Positions 1 to 8,481 are shown, counted from the stretch's first letter. The stretch is DNA of 64,000 bases from Caballeronia sp. SEWSISQ10-4 2 (GCF_030464885.1 NZ_JALPRJ010000030.1:1-64000); one strand, 5' to 3'. Notes: generated by a model from the sequence alone, not told the origin. Numbers and translations are program-made.

Positions 1-14
1 AGCACAGAAACGAG

Positions 15-43
15 ATTATGTCCGGCGCTTCGCGTTTCGTCAA
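15..43 (-). promoter_or_regulatory. Sigma70-type promoter reading off the left edge
   Basis: On the minus strand a -35 box TTGACG (38-43) and a -10 box CATAAT (15-20) are separated by exactly 17 bases. Transcription would leave the window to the left. No ORF starts between the boxes and the edge, so the target lies outside. Together with the second promoter at 203-258 it forms a tandem pair of the kind that drives stable RNA operons; that target is inferred, not seen. Confidence 0.5.
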
Positions 44-202
44 CAGGTTTTTTACCGCATCGTGACAAACTTCATATCACAACCACCTGGACCGTCGATT
101 CCCTGCGAGGGCCGTCCTGCCTGGCTCTCCCGCTACCGAAATCGAACCGCTAACCCCTTACTTCCCGCTTCTCTCCGCCTCATCCAGAAGCGAAGAGGCC
201 GA

Positions 203-258
203 ATTCTAGTGGGTGCTTCGGGGTTGCGCAAGGGGTTTGTGAAAAGAATATTAAAGGC
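203..258 (-). promoter_or_regulatory. Strong promoter with AT-rich upstream element, reading left
   Basis: The minus strand shows TTGCGC (226-231), a 17-base spacer and TAGAAT (203-208), followed by a GC-rich discriminator. Immediately upstream (about 236-258) is an AT-rich block that contrasts with the GC-rich surroundings and resembles an UP element. This layout is typical of rRNA or tRNA P1 promoters. It lies about 190 bases upstream of the second promoter in the same direction. Confidence 0.45.
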
Positions 259-483
259 ACGCAGAAAGCGTCTGTCTGGCATGAGATACCGAGGACTGAA
301 TTCGTACCGAATAACCGTGGCGCGCCCCACACGCCAATCACGTCACGCATGCACCGTCCCAGAGATTTCGCCTACGGAAGCTATCGGTCTTCCGACTAGC
401 ATCCAGTGAGCGGCAAACGGCCAACGCGCAATTCACACAGGCGTTCGACACTCACTCCGCGCTCAACGCCTCACACAAGCCGG
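259..483. other. Gene-free stretch
   Basis: Short open frames on both strands overlap here, but none has a recognisable protein sequence or a good ribosome binding site. I see no RNA gene either. It separates the tRNA-Thr terminator from the leftward promoters. Confidence 0.5.
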
Positions 484-521
484 AAAAGAAAAACCCCGCG
501 GACCGTTGCCAGGCGCGGGTT
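484..521 (-). terminator. Rho-independent terminator of tRNA-Thr
   Basis: Minus-strand hairpin with arms at 514-521 and 492-500 (AACCCGCG against CGCGGGGTT, one bulged G), followed by a T-rich run (484-493). It lies 35 bases past the 3' end of the tRNA-Thr gene, in the right orientation to end its transcript. Confidence 0.7.
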
Positions 522-555
522 GAACAACGTCTTGGTGCTTCATGAAAAGCTAAAT

Positions 556-631
556 TGGTGCCGGCTGCAGGACTCGAACCCGCCACCTTCTGATTACAAA
601 TCAACTGCTCTACCTGATGAGCTAAGCCGGC
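556..631 (-). tRNA. tRNA-Thr (anticodon TGT)
   Basis: A 76-base cloverleaf with encoded CCA can be read on the minus strand. It has a 7-bp acceptor stem GCCGGCT/AGCCGGC, a D arm with GGTAGAGC, an anticodon loop TTTGTAA giving anticodon TGT (reads ACA), and a T arm with GGTTCGAGTCC. The top anticodon-stem pair is G27 with A43, a mismatch, and the next pair is a T-G wobble. The rest of the fold is regular, so I take it as functional. sspB ends 19 bases upstream, and a terminator follows at 484-521. Confidence 0.95.
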
Positions 632-649
632 GAAGTCAGCGATTTTACT

Positions 650-1156
650 TCATTTGACGACCTTGAGGTGGCCTCGACCAGGTGATTTAGATCCATCGTC
701 GTCGGGAGGAGACTCGTCATCGCCTCGAGTGGACGCCGTCGTCTCACGATGCTCGATCCGCTCAGCCCCACTTTCGTCCGGGCCCAACTCCGACGAACGC
801 GGCCCGCCCTCGCCCGACACATCCGGTGCCGCGCCGATCGCAGCGGAATCGACGGGAAACGCCATGCCCTGGCCATTCTCTCGTGCATAAATGGCGAGCA
901 CGTTGGCGACCTGCACCTCGATCTTGTGCGACTTGCCCGAAAAGCGCGCGCTGAACTCGATCCACTCATTGCCCATCTGCAGCTGGCTTGTGGCCTCGAA
1001 GCTGATGTTCAGCACGATCTCGTCGTTGCGCACGAACTGGCGCGGCACGCGTGTGCCGTTGTCGACCCGCACCGCGATATGCGGCGTAAAGCCGTTATCC
1101 GTGCACCACTCGTAGAGCGCGCGCAGTAGATAAGGCTTGGTGGATATTTCTTGCAT
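650..1156 (-). CDS. sspB: SspB, ClpXP adaptor (stringent starvation protein B)
   Basis: 168 residues. SspB tethers ssrA-tagged and some other substrates to the ClpXP protease in the cytoplasm. The N-terminal ~110 residues match the folded substrate-binding domain (opening MQEISTKPYLLRALYEWC; region around NDEIVLNIS). An acidic, Gly/Ser-rich linker follows. The very C-terminus ends in LKVVK, the short ClpX-binding motif known for this family. It lies downstream of sspA in the same direction with a ~65-base gap, the usual sspA-sspB pair. Length and both functional regions look intact. Confidence 0.93.
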   Translation of the reverse strand: MQEISTKPYLLRALYEWCTDNGFTPHIAVRVDNGTRVPRQFVRNDEIVLNISFEATSQLQMGNEWIEFSARFSGKSHKIEVQVANVLAIYARENGQGMAFPVDSAAIGAAPDVSGEGGPRSSELGPDESGAERIEHRETTASTRGDDESPPDDDGSKSPGRGHLKVVK

Positions 1157-1220
1157 CGACTTGCCCTCTATCGATGCGGAGCACCGCCGGTCTAGCCGGC
1201 AAGCCCCGCACTCGAATACG

Positions 1221-1832
1221 TTAGCGACGCATCACTTTTTCCGAAGGCGTCAGCGCTTCGATATAAGCCGGCCGGCTGAAAATTCGCTCGGCGTACTTCA
1301 TCAACGGCGCAGCGTTCTTCGACAGCTCGATGCCATAGTGATCCAGGCGCCACAACAGCGGCGCAATGGCCACGTCGAGCATGGAAAACTCTTCGCCGAG
1401 CATGTACTTGTTCTTCAGGAAAATGGGGGCGAGTTGCGTCAGGCGATCGCGGATGGCATTGCGTGCCTTCTCGTGATTCTTTTCCGCTGCCTTGCCCTTC
1501 TCGTTTTCCAGCGTGCCGACGTGCACGAACAGCTCTTTCTCGAAGTTCAGCAGGAACAGGCGAGCGCGGGCGCGCTGTACCGGATCGGCGGGCATGAGTT
1601 GCGGATGCGGAAAACGCTCGTCGATGTATTCGTTGATGATGTTCGATTCGTACAGGATCAGGTCGCGCTCGACCAGGATCGGCACCTGTCCGTACGGATT
1701 CATCACCGCGATGTCTTCCGGCTTGTTGAACAGGTCAACGTCGCGGATTTCGAAGTCCATGCCCTTTTCGAACAACACCAGCCGGCAGCGCTGGGAGAAC
1801 GGGCAAGTAGTGCCGGAGTACAAAACCATCAT
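1221..1832 (-). CDS. sspA: SspA, stringent starvation protein A (GST-like)
   Basis: 203 residues, with a glutathione S-transferase fold but in this family no GST activity. SspA binds RNA polymerase and alters transcription during starvation and acid stress. The N-terminal thioredoxin-like domain has GTTCPFSQRCRLVL and the cis-Pro region GQVPILVERD; the C-terminal helical domain follows. The start at 1832 is chosen because the protein then opens MMVLYSGTTCPFSQ and is preceded by AAGGGAC. The frame is open a further 28 codons upstream, but that part is unlike the family. Confidence 0.93.
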   Translation of the reverse strand: MMVLYSGTTCPFSQRCRLVLFEKGMDFEIRDVDLFNKPEDIAVMNPYGQVPILVERDLILYESNIINEYIDERFPHPQLMPADPVQRARARLFLLNFEKELFVHVGTLENEKGKAAEKNHEKARNAIRDRLTQLAPIFLKNKYMLGEEFSMLDVAIAPLLWRLDHYGIELSKNAAPLMKYAERIFSRPAYIEALTPSEKVMRR

Positions 1833-1873
1833 GATTAAAAGTCCCTTCAGAAAAACATAAGGGCCAGCGTGCG

Positions 1874-1898
1874 AAAAGCGCCTGCTAGGAGGCGCTTT
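1874..1898 (-). terminator. Terminator-like hairpin between petC and sspA
   Basis: Inverted repeat AAAGCGCCT/AGGCGCTTT with a 6-base loop; on the minus strand the downstream arm ends in TTTT. It lies just after the petC stop codon and ahead of sspA, so it could end or attenuate the petABC transcript. Confidence 0.6.
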
Positions 1899-1929
1899 GA
1901 CGACGCTGACCCACACCGATCGCGGCGTG

Positions 1930-2682
1930 TTATTTAATCTGCTTCCAGTATGCCGCGTTGAGGCGCCACGCCAGAAAACTCAAAATACCCAAGAACATCA
2001 GGACCCAGACGCCTAGCTGTTTTCGCGTCTGCTGGGCCGGTTCCGACATCCACGACAGGTACGAAACCAGATCGGCCATAGCCGAATCATAATCTACTGG
2101 CGACATCGTCCCCGGAGTCACTTGGGTATAACCCGCGAAATGTTTGACCTTTTCGCCAGTTTTCTCGTCGACTTCAGTATCGAATTTCGCCGTCCGCACG
2201 CCCTGCAATTCCCACAGCACATGCGGCATTGCGACGTTTTCATACACAAGATTGTTCCAGCCGGTCGGCCGGGTATCGTCGCGATAAAAACTCCGCAAGT
2301 ACGTGTAGATCCAATCCTTGCCGCGTGCCCTCGCCTCCACCGACAAATCCGGCGGCGACGCTCCGAACCACGTTTTTGCATCGTCGGGACGCATGGCGAT
2401 CGTCATCGTGTTGCCGATCTTGTCCGTGGTGAAGAGCAAATTCGCCTGGATCTCCTTCGGATCGATGCCGATGTCCGTCAGCCGGTTGTAACGCATCAAA
2501 TTCGCGCTGTGGCAATTCAGACAATAGTTTACAAATAATTTGGCGCCGTGTTGAAGCGAAGCGAAATTATCGGCGCTATCGGGCGCGGCATCGAGCGGCA
2601 CTTCTTGCGCATGCGCCGGGGTCAAGCCGAACGTAATCAGCGCCGCGCCAATCACCGCGAGGGTAGAAAACCATTTTTTCAT
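1930..2682 (-). CDS. petC: Cytochrome c1, bc1 complex
   Basis: 250 residues. Haem c subunit of the ubiquinol-cytochrome c reductase, which passes electrons from the Rieske protein to soluble cytochrome c. A Sec signal peptide ends at about residue 25 (TPAHA). The haem-binding CLNCH is at residues 54-58, and a C-terminal membrane anchor (WVLMFLGILSFLAWRLNAAYW) ends the protein. The start MKKWFST is preferred over an ATG nine codons upstream because it begins directly with a signal peptide. It is the last gene of petA-petB-petC; haem attachment would need the ResBC system encoded at 59.5-62.9 kb. Confidence 0.95.
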   Translation of the reverse strand: MKKWFSTLAVIGAALITFGLTPAHAQEVPLDAAPDSADNFASLQHGAKLFVNYCLNCHSANLMRYNRLTDIGIDPKEIQANLLFTTDKIGNTMTIAMRPDDAKTWFGASPPDLSVEARARGKDWIYTYLRSFYRDDTRPTGWNNLVYENVAMPHVLWELQGVRTAKFDTEVDEKTGEKVKHFAGYTQVTPGTMSPVDYDSAMADLVSYLSWMSEPAQQTRKQLGVWVLMFLGILSFLAWRLNAAYWKQIK

Positions 2683-2730
2683 CGTCGTGTCTCTGGTCTC
2701 ATGCAACATGGTTGCTGTCTGGGCGCGGGG

Positions 2731-4113
2731 TCAATGCGGCTTGAACCGCACGCGATCCGGCGGCTGCTTGAAGCGGCCGCGCGTCGTCCAGAAGGGCATG
2801 CCGAGGAAAAACCCGAAATAAATCAACGCACAGATCTGCGCGATCAGCGTGCTGGCCGGCGACGGCGGTTTCGTGCCGAGATAGCCGAGTACCAGGAACG
2901 CAAACACGAAGACGCCATAGAAGACCTTGTGGAAAAGCGGACGGTATCGGATGGACTTGACGGGACTACGGTCAAGCCACGGCAGGAAGAACAACGACAC
3001 TACCGCAGTCCCCATCACCACCACGCCCCAGAACTTCGATTCCGTCAACGCCATGAACACCACGACCAATAACGCCAGCACCGGCAATCCCAGCCGCCAT
3101 TTGCCGCGCGCTCGCAGCAGCGCCAGCACGCCCAGCGCCGCAATCACGATCATCAGCACGATCTTGAATGGATCCGTGGTGGCACGCAGCATGGCGTAGA
3201 AAGCCGTGAAGTACCAGACCGGCGCGATTTCAGGCGGTGTCTGCAGCGAATTTGCAGGTACGAAATTGTTCGCTTCGAGGAAATACCCGCCCATTTCCGG
3301 TGCGAAGAAAATGATCGCGGCGAAGATGAACAGGAACACGCAGACGCCCATGAAATCGTGGACGGAGTAGTACGGATGGAACGGGATGCCGTCGAGCGGA
3401 ATGCCCTTTTCATCCTTCTTCGCCTTGATCTCGATGCCGTCCGGGTTATTCGATCCCACTTCGTGCAGCGCCACCAGGTGCGCGACGACCAGCCCGATCA
3501 GCACCAGCGGAATAGCGACCACATGGAACGCGAAAAAGCGGTTGAGCGTCACGTCCGACACGACGTAATCGCCGCGAATCCACAGCGACAGATCCGGCCC
3601 GATAAACGGAATCGCCGAGAACAAGTTCACGATCACCTGCGCGCCCCAGAACGACATCTGGCCCCAAGGCAAGAGATAACCGAAGAACGCTTCGGCCATC
3701 AGGCACAGGAAGATCGCGCAGCCGAAGATCCACACGAGTTCACGCGGCTTGCGGTACGAGCCGTACATCAGCCCGCGGAACATGTGCAGGTAGACGACGA
3801 CGAAGAACATCGAGGCGCCCGTGGAGTGCATGTAGCGAATGAGCCAGCCCCACGGCACTTCGCGCATGATGTATTCGACCGATGCAAACGCGAGCGTTGC
3901 GTCGGGTTTGTAGTTCATCGTCAGGAAGATGCCGGTGACGATCTGGTTCACCAGCACCAGCAGCGCCAGTGAGCCGAAGAAGTACCAGAAATTGAAGTTC
4001 TTCGGCGCGTAGTACTCGGAAACGTGCGTCTTCCAGGTCGATGTCAGCGGAAAACGCCGGTCGATCCAACCCAGGAAACCCGTTGTTTCAACGTCTTTAT
4101 CGGTAGCCGCCAT
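2731..4113 (-). CDS. petB: Cytochrome b, bc1 complex
   Basis: 460 residues. The di-haem membrane core of the bc1 complex, holding the quinol-oxidising and quinone-reducing sites. The transmembrane four-helix bundle includes YMHSTGASMFFVVVYLHMFR, with a matching His pair later (FFAFHVVAIPLVLIGLVVAHLVALH). The Qo-site signature is conserved as PEIAPVWYFTAFYAMLR, the betaproteobacterial form of PEW. The start at 4113 overlaps the petA stop as TAATG, which indicates translational coupling. The frame is open upstream through petA, but that part is not cytochrome b. Confidence 0.96.
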   Translation of the reverse strand: MAATDKDVETTGFLGWIDRRFPLTSTWKTHVSEYYAPKNFNFWYFFGSLALLVLVNQIVTGIFLTMNYKPDATLAFASVEYIMREVPWGWLIRYMHSTGASMFFVVVYLHMFRGLMYGSYRKPRELVWIFGCAIFLCLMAEAFFGYLLPWGQMSFWGAQVIVNLFSAIPFIGPDLSLWIRGDYVVSDVTLNRFFAFHVVAIPLVLIGLVVAHLVALHEVGSNNPDGIEIKAKKDEKGIPLDGIPFHPYYSVHDFMGVCVFLFIFAAIIFFAPEMGGYFLEANNFVPANSLQTPPEIAPVWYFTAFYAMLRATTDPFKIVLMIVIAALGVLALLRARGKWRLGLPVLALLVVVFMALTESKFWGVVVMGTAVVSLFFLPWLDRSPVKSIRYRPLFHKVFYGVFVFAFLVLGYLGTKPPSPASTLIAQICALIYFGFFLGMPFWTTRGRFKQPPDRVRFKPH

Positions 4114-4733
4114 TACGCTTCTCCCTTTTCGTCCTTGCCAATCACGAGTGACGTCGCCGAAGTGAACATATAGGGCGGGATGTCCAGGTTCTGCGGTGCC
4201 GGCTTGTTCTTGAAGACACGGCCAGACAGATCGTAGGTCGAACCATGGCATGGGCAGAGAAAGCCGCCGGGCCAGTCGTCGGGGAGATTGGGTTGGGCGC
4301 CTTCCTGGAAGCGCGGGGTGGGAGTGCAGCCAAGGTGCGTACAGACTGCTACGGCAACCAGTACGTTCTTGTGATCGGCGCGCGACCGGTACTCGTTGTT
4401 GCAGTACTCCGGTAGCGGCATCGTGAATTCTTTCTTCGACTGCGGGTCGGCGAGCTCCGGATCGGCTTTCTTCACATCGGCGAGCATTTCGTCGGTACGG
4501 TTCAGGATCCACACCGGCTTACCGCGCCAGGCAACCGTCATCAGGTCACCAGGCTTGAGACCTGATATATCCACTTCGACCGGCGCGCCCGCTGCCTTGG
4601 CTTTTTCCGACGGTGCAAACGACCCGACGAACGGGACGCAAGCGGCTACGCCGCCCAGTCCGCCCACTACGGTCGTCGTGATCAGCCAGGTTCGGCGGCT
4701 GCCGTCGACGCGTTGATCTTCGTTGTCTCGCAT
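4113..4733 (-). CDS. petA: Rieske iron-sulfur protein, bc1 complex
   Basis: 206 residues. The 2Fe-2S subunit takes one electron from quinol and delivers it to cytochrome c1. A twin-arginine signal-anchor (GSRRTWL, residues 11-17) implies Tat-dependent insertion. The cluster ligands are in CTHLGC (131-136) and CPCHGS (160-165). The ATG at 4733 is preferred to a GTG four codons upstream because GTGGGG precedes it at ribosome-binding distance. First gene of the petABC operon. Confidence 0.96.
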   Translation of the reverse strand: MRDNEDQRVDGSRRTWLITTTVVGGLGGVAACVPFVGSFAPSEKAKAAGAPVEVDISGLKPGDLMTVAWRGKPVWILNRTDEMLADVKKADPELADPQSKKEFTMPLPEYCNNEYRSRADHKNVLVAVAVCTHLGCTPTPRFQEGAQPNLPDDWPGGFLCPCHGSTYDLSGRVFKNKPAPQNLDIPPYMFTSATSLVIGKDEKGEA

Positions 4734-4874
4734 CACACGCCCCACTTCTAAGTTGGATTTATACCGTCAGTTCGTTCTACCGACGCTAGTGTGCGCGAAT
4801 GGAGTCGTCATTTACAAGAGTTGAATAGCAAAAAACGCTCGAAGTCCTTCATTCTTAAGGGTTTCCCCGCACTT

Positions 4875-4916
4875 ATCGGGACTATCGAATGAAGGGGTTA
4901 TTTAACCCATCCCGAT
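4875..4916. repeat. Nested inverted repeat upstream of petA
   Basis: Outer arms ATCGGGA (4875-4881) and TCCCGAT (4910-4916) enclose an inner dyad GGGTTA-TT-TAACCC (4895-4908). No T-run follows on either strand, so this is not a standard terminator. It sits in the ~200-base gap between the Nif3 gene and petA and could be a protein-binding site or leader structure for petABC. Confidence 0.4.
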
Positions 4917-4938
4917 TATTTATTGCAGCGCAAGATAA

Positions 4939-5685
4939 TCAGACAGGATTATCGATATCGATAAAGACGTGCTCGATATCGAAATGCTCCGCCACATGGG
5001 CGCCGAGCGCCTGAACGCCGTATCGCTCGGTGGCATGATGCCCCGCCGCAATGTAGGCCACGCCGCTTTCGGCCGCGATATGCATGGTCTGCTCCGACAC
5101 TTCGCCGCTCACGTAGACATCGGCGCCGGCGGCAATGGCTTCGTCAAAGAAACCCTGCGCGGCGCCCGTGCACCATGCAACGCGACGCAGCTCCCAGTCC
5201 GGATTGCCGAGCACGAGCGGCTTGCGTCCGACTTCATTTTCGACTGTCGCGGTGAAATGCTCGAGTGACAAGGGCACAGGCAACGACGCGATCCAGCCAA
5301 GATCCTGGTCGCCGAAACGGTTGTCCGCGATCAAGCCCAGACGCGCGCCGAGCTGGGCGTTATTGCCGAACTCGGGATGCGAGTCGAGCGGCAAGTGATA
5401 CGCGAACAGGTTGATGTCGTGAGCGAGCAGCGTCTTCAGGCGGTGATATTTGCGCCCGGTGATCTGCGGCGCCTCGTTCTTCCAGAAGTAGCCGTGATGC
5501 ACGAGCACGGCATCGGCGCCCCACTCGATAGCGGCCTCCAGAAATGCCAGTGAAGCCGTTACGCCCGTTGCCAGTTTCCCAACGCGGCGTGAGCCTTCAA
5601 CCTGCAGACCATTCGGGCAATAGTCCTTGAAGCGCCCGATTTCAAGCAGATTGTTCAGATACAATTCCAGTTCGATCCGATCCAT
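4939..5685 (-). CDS. Nif3-like dinuclear metal-centre protein (YbgI family)
   Basis: 248 residues, the full length of the bacterial Nif3/YbgI family. These proteins form hexameric rings with a two-metal site; the true reaction is unclear, and the name GTP cyclohydrolase I type 2 is carried in many databases. Metal ligands are visible in VLVHHGYFWK, in HLPLDSHPEFGNNAQLG and in AAGHHATERYGVQAL. It diverges from the DegS-like protease gene with 20 bases between the two start codons, so each gene's promoter must overlap the other gene or be very compact. Confidence 0.9.
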   Translation of the reverse strand: MDRIELELYLNNLLEIGRFKDYCPNGLQVEGSRRVGKLATGVTASLAFLEAAIEWGADAVLVHHGYFWKNEAPQITGRKYHRLKTLLAHDINLFAYHLPLDSHPEFGNNAQLGARLGLIADNRFGDQDLGWIASLPVPLSLEHFTATVENEVGRKPLVLGNPDWELRRVAWCTGAAQGFFDEAIAAGADVYVSGEVSEQTMHIAAESGVAYIAAGHHATERYGVQALGAHVAEHFDIEHVFIDIDNPV

Positions 5686-5705
5686 GAATTCCTCTATTCC
5701 ATCAA

Positions 5706-6935
5706 ATGCTTAGACGCTTCTGGCTGTTTTTTGCCCAAGCGGTGACCGTGCTTTTGGCGCTGATGTTCATCGTCGCGACCTTGAAACCGCAGTGGCTTCA
5801 ACGCCAGGGAACGTTCGGCAAGCAACTCGCCGAACCGATCGTTGCGTTGCAGGAAGTTGCGCCGAGCATGGGTTCCCGGCCCGCCCAGTCGTCCTACGCG
5901 GATGGCGCGCAGAAAGCGATGCCCGCCGTGGTCAACGTATTTTCGAGCAAGGACGGCTCACTACCGCCCGATCCGCGCGCGAAAGACCCGCTGTTCCGCT
6001 ATTTTTTCGGCGACAAGAACAAGCGCAAGGGCGAAGAAACGCCGGCGTCGAATCTCGGCTCAGGTGTGATCGTCAGCTCCGAAGGTTACATTCTAACGAA
6101 CCAACATGTCGTGGATGGGGCTGATCAGATCGAAGTTGCGTTGGCTGACGGACGGACGTCGACAGCGAAAGTAATCGGCGTGGATCCGGAAACCGATCTC
6201 GCCGTGCTGAAGATCAATATGACAAACCTGCCCATCATCACGCTTGGTCGCATGGATCAGACGCGTGTGGGCGACGTGGTGCTGGCGATCGGCAATCCGT
6301 TCGGTGTCGGGCAAACGGTGACCATGGGGATTGTCAGCGCGCTTGGACGCAATCACCTCGGCATCAATACGTTCGAAAATTTTATTCAGACCGACGCCGC
6401 GATCAACCCGGGTAATTCGGGCGGTGCGCTAGTCGACGTGAACGGCAATCTGCTCGGCATCAATACGGCAATCTATTCGCGCAGCGGCGGCTCGCTCGGG
6501 ATCGGCTTTGCGATTCCCGTGTCGACGGCGCGCAGCGTGCTGGAAAGCATCATCACCACAGGCACGGTCACGCGCGGCTGGATCGGCGTGGAACCGCAGG
6601 ACGTGACGCCGGAGATCGCGGAATCGTTCGGGCTCGAGCAAAAGTCAGGCGCGATCGTGGCGGGCGTATTGCAAGGCGGACCGGCCGACAAGGCCGGCAT
6701 CAAGCCCGGCGACATCCTGATCAGCATCAACGACGACACCATCACCGACACCACGCGCCTGCTGAACGTTGTAGCGCAGATCAAGCCGGGAACCTCGGTG
6801 AAGGTGCATCTCATGCGCAAAAGCAAGGAACTGGACCTGGCCGTGGTGATCGGCAAACGGCCGATGCAGCCCAAGCAACCCCAGGCGCCGGACGACCAAG
6901 GCGGTGGCGATCAGGGGGATCAGAGCGACGAGTGA
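5706..6935 (+). CDS. Membrane-anchored DegS/DegQ-type serine protease
   Basis: 409 residues. An N-terminal membrane segment (residues ~4-25, uncleaved-looking) is followed by a trypsin-like domain with His in LTNQHVVDG (about 134), Asp in DPETDLAVLKI (about 163) and Ser in NPGNSGGALV (about 238). A single PDZ domain (~280-380) and a hydrophilic Gln/Asp/Gly tail follow. One PDZ plus an anchor is the DegS layout rather than the two-PDZ DegP layout. DegS senses misfolded porins and starts the sigma-E response; that role here is inferred. A bidirectional terminator follows. Confidence 0.88.
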   Translation: MLRRFWLFFAQAVTVLLALMFIVATLKPQWLQRQGTFGKQLAEPIVALQEVAPSMGSRPAQSSYADGAQKAMPAVVNVFSSKDGSLPPDPRAKDPLFRYFFGDKNKRKGEETPASNLGSGVIVSSEGYILTNQHVVDGADQIEVALADGRTSTAKVIGVDPETDLAVLKINMTNLPIITLGRMDQTRVGDVVLAIGNPFGVGQTVTMGIVSALGRNHLGINTFENFIQTDAAINPGNSGGALVDVNGNLLGINTAIYSRSGGSLGIGFAIPVSTARSVLESIITTGTVTRGWIGVEPQDVTPEIAESFGLEQKSGAIVAGVLQGGPADKAGIKPGDILISINDDTITDTTRLLNVVAQIKPGTSVKVHLMRKSKELDLAVVIGKRPMQPKQPQAPDDQGGGDQGDQSDE

Positions 6936-6994
6936 GGTATTGGCGGTGTTGCCCGCTCATTGATCTGCGACTCTGCGTGTCGCGCGCGATAAGA

Positions 6995-7032
6995 AAAAGG
7001 CCGTTTCCAACTCACGTTGGAAACGGCCTTTT
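6995..7032. terminator. Bidirectional terminator between the protease and tatC
   Basis: A perfect 17-bp stem (6995-7011 with 7016-7032, loop TCAC) starts with AAAA and ends with TTTT, so it can end transcripts from both sides. It lies between two convergent genes and closes the long mla-his-tat series. Confidence 0.92.
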
Positions 7033-7074
7033 CTCTTTCATGTCGAGGTTTCAATCACCCGCTGCCTGAAACCT

Positions 7075-7875
7075 TCAATCTCCATCCCGCTTGACGTCCT
7101 CCGCGGCTTCCGCTTCCTGCTCCTTGATCTTGTCCTTGCCCACGATAATTCGCGCCGCAATGATGCCGACCTCATAAAGAATAATCAGCGGTACAGCCAG
7201 GATCAGTTGCGAGAACACGTCCGGCGGCGTCACCACCGCAGACACCACGAACGCGCCGACAATCACATACGGTCGGATCTGGCGCAATTTCTTGATCGTC
7301 ACGAACCCCATTCGCGCCAGGATCACCACGATGATCGGCACCTCGAAGGTCACGCCGAACGCTAGAAACATGGTGAGGACGAAGCTCAGGTAATTATCGA
7401 TATCCGTCGTCATTTCCGCACCGAGCGGCGCGTTGTAGTGCGCCATCACACGGAAAATGGTCGGAAACACGACGAAGTACGCGAACGCCATGCCGCACAG
7501 AAACAGGAAGTAGCTGCTGCCGACCAGCGGCACGACCAGCTTCTTTTCATGCTGATACAGCCCCGGCGCGATAAACGCCCAGATCTGGTACAGCACGATA
7601 GGCAGCGCAATAACCAGCGCGACCATCATGGTCACTTTCATCGGCACGAAGAACGAACCGGTGACGTCGGTGACAATCATCTTGCCGTCCTTAGGCAAGT
7701 TCTGCATCAGCGGACGCGCGAGTAACCGGAAGATGTCGGGCGCCCAATAAACCAGGCCGATGAACACGACGATGACTGAAGCGCCTGCGCGGATGATGCG
7801 GTCGCGCAGTTCGACCAGGTGCGAGATAAACGTCTCTTCGACGGGCTCGTCTTTAATCTGTTGCGGGTCGCTCAC
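7075..7875 (-). CDS. tatC: TatC, twin-arginine translocase core
   Basis: 266 residues. Six-helix inner-membrane protein that recognises the twin-arginine signal. The family start region is seen as FISHLVELRDRII, and conserved loops include FEVPIIVVILARMGFV and RPYVIVGAFVVSAVVTPPDVFSQ. The start is GTG at 7875 with AGGG upstream. A charged C-terminal tail (DKIKEQEAEAAEDVKRDGD) extends the protein slightly. Last gene of tatA-tatB-tatC; likely clients in this window are the Rieske protein and MsrP. Confidence 0.96.
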   Translation of the reverse strand: MSDPQQIKDEPVEETFISHLVELRDRIIRAGASVIVVFIGLVYWAPDIFRLLARPLMQNLPKDGKMIVTDVTGSFFVPMKVTMMVALVIALPIVLYQIWAFIAPGLYQHEKKLVVPLVGSSYFLFLCGMAFAYFVVFPTIFRVMAHYNAPLGAEMTTDIDNYLSFVLTMFLAFGVTFEVPIIVVILARMGFVTIKKLRQIRPYVIVGAFVVSAVVTPPDVFSQLILAVPLIILYEVGIIAARIIVGKDKIKEQEAEAAEDVKRDGD

Positions 7876-7944
7876 GCCGGCCCTCTGCTGGGATTCATCG
7901 ATGGAAGGGAAAGTGGTGGACGCGCAATGAAAGCGTGGAAAACA

Positions 7945-8481
7945 TCAGAAAAACCGCGTGGGACGGCGCAGCGTCTCAGGGGTATGCCGCGCCACGCGCG
8001 CCGCGCCTGATTGGACACGCGTCTTGCGCAACGTGGTGCGCTTGTACCAGTTCGGAATGGCGGTCTGCTTGACGCGCCAGTTCTTGCGCTTCGTGGGCGA
8101 CGCGTTGCTGCTATTCGTGGAAGAACTCCAGGCGTCACCCGAAACGTGAGTCAGATTCGGATCGCCACCGCCCGCCACGCTGTCCGACACCGACGTGCCC
8201 TGGTTCCAGGCGTCGTTGAGTTCGTTTTCATGCTGGCGCAGATTGTCGTGAATCTTGTTCTCGACATTCGATGCCGCCGTTTCGAACTCGGTGCGCATCT
8301 TCTTCAACTCGTCGAGTTCCATCTCGCGTGAGACTTCGGCCTTGACGTCGTTGATATACCGCTGCGCGCGGCCAAACAACGCGCCGGCCGTTCGTGCCAC
8401 GCCGGGCAAACGTTCCGGCCCAAGCACTACCAGCGCGACGACGCCGATCAGCGCCATTTTGGTCAGACCAAGGTCGAGCAT
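7945..8481 (-). CDS. tatB: TatB, twin-arginine translocase subunit
   Basis: 178 residues. Single N-terminal membrane helix (LTKMALIGVVALVVLGPERLP, with the family GPERLP hinge), then an amphipathic helix and a long hydrophilic tail. TatB pairs with TatC to receive the substrate. The last ~60 residues are Ser/Asn-rich, then Arg/Lys-rich and poorly conserved in the family. Confidence 0.93.
   Translation of the reverse strand: MLDLGLTKMALIGVVALVVLGPERLPGVARTAGALFGRAQRYINDVKAEVSREMELDELKKMRTEFETAASNVENKIHDNLRQHENELNDAWNQGTSVSDSVAGGGDPNLTHVSGDAWSSSTNSSNASPTKRKNWRVKQTAIPNWYKRTTLRKTRVQSGAARVARHTPETLRRPTRFF

Noticed and set aside
62..409. Possible 115-residue protein at the left end
   Set aside because: It spans the promoter and UP-like element, lacks a ribosome binding site and has no recognisable sequence.
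556..631. tRNA-Thr as an attachment site for an integrated element
   Set aside because: No duplicate of the tRNA 3' end, no integrase and no mobile genes are seen within the window.
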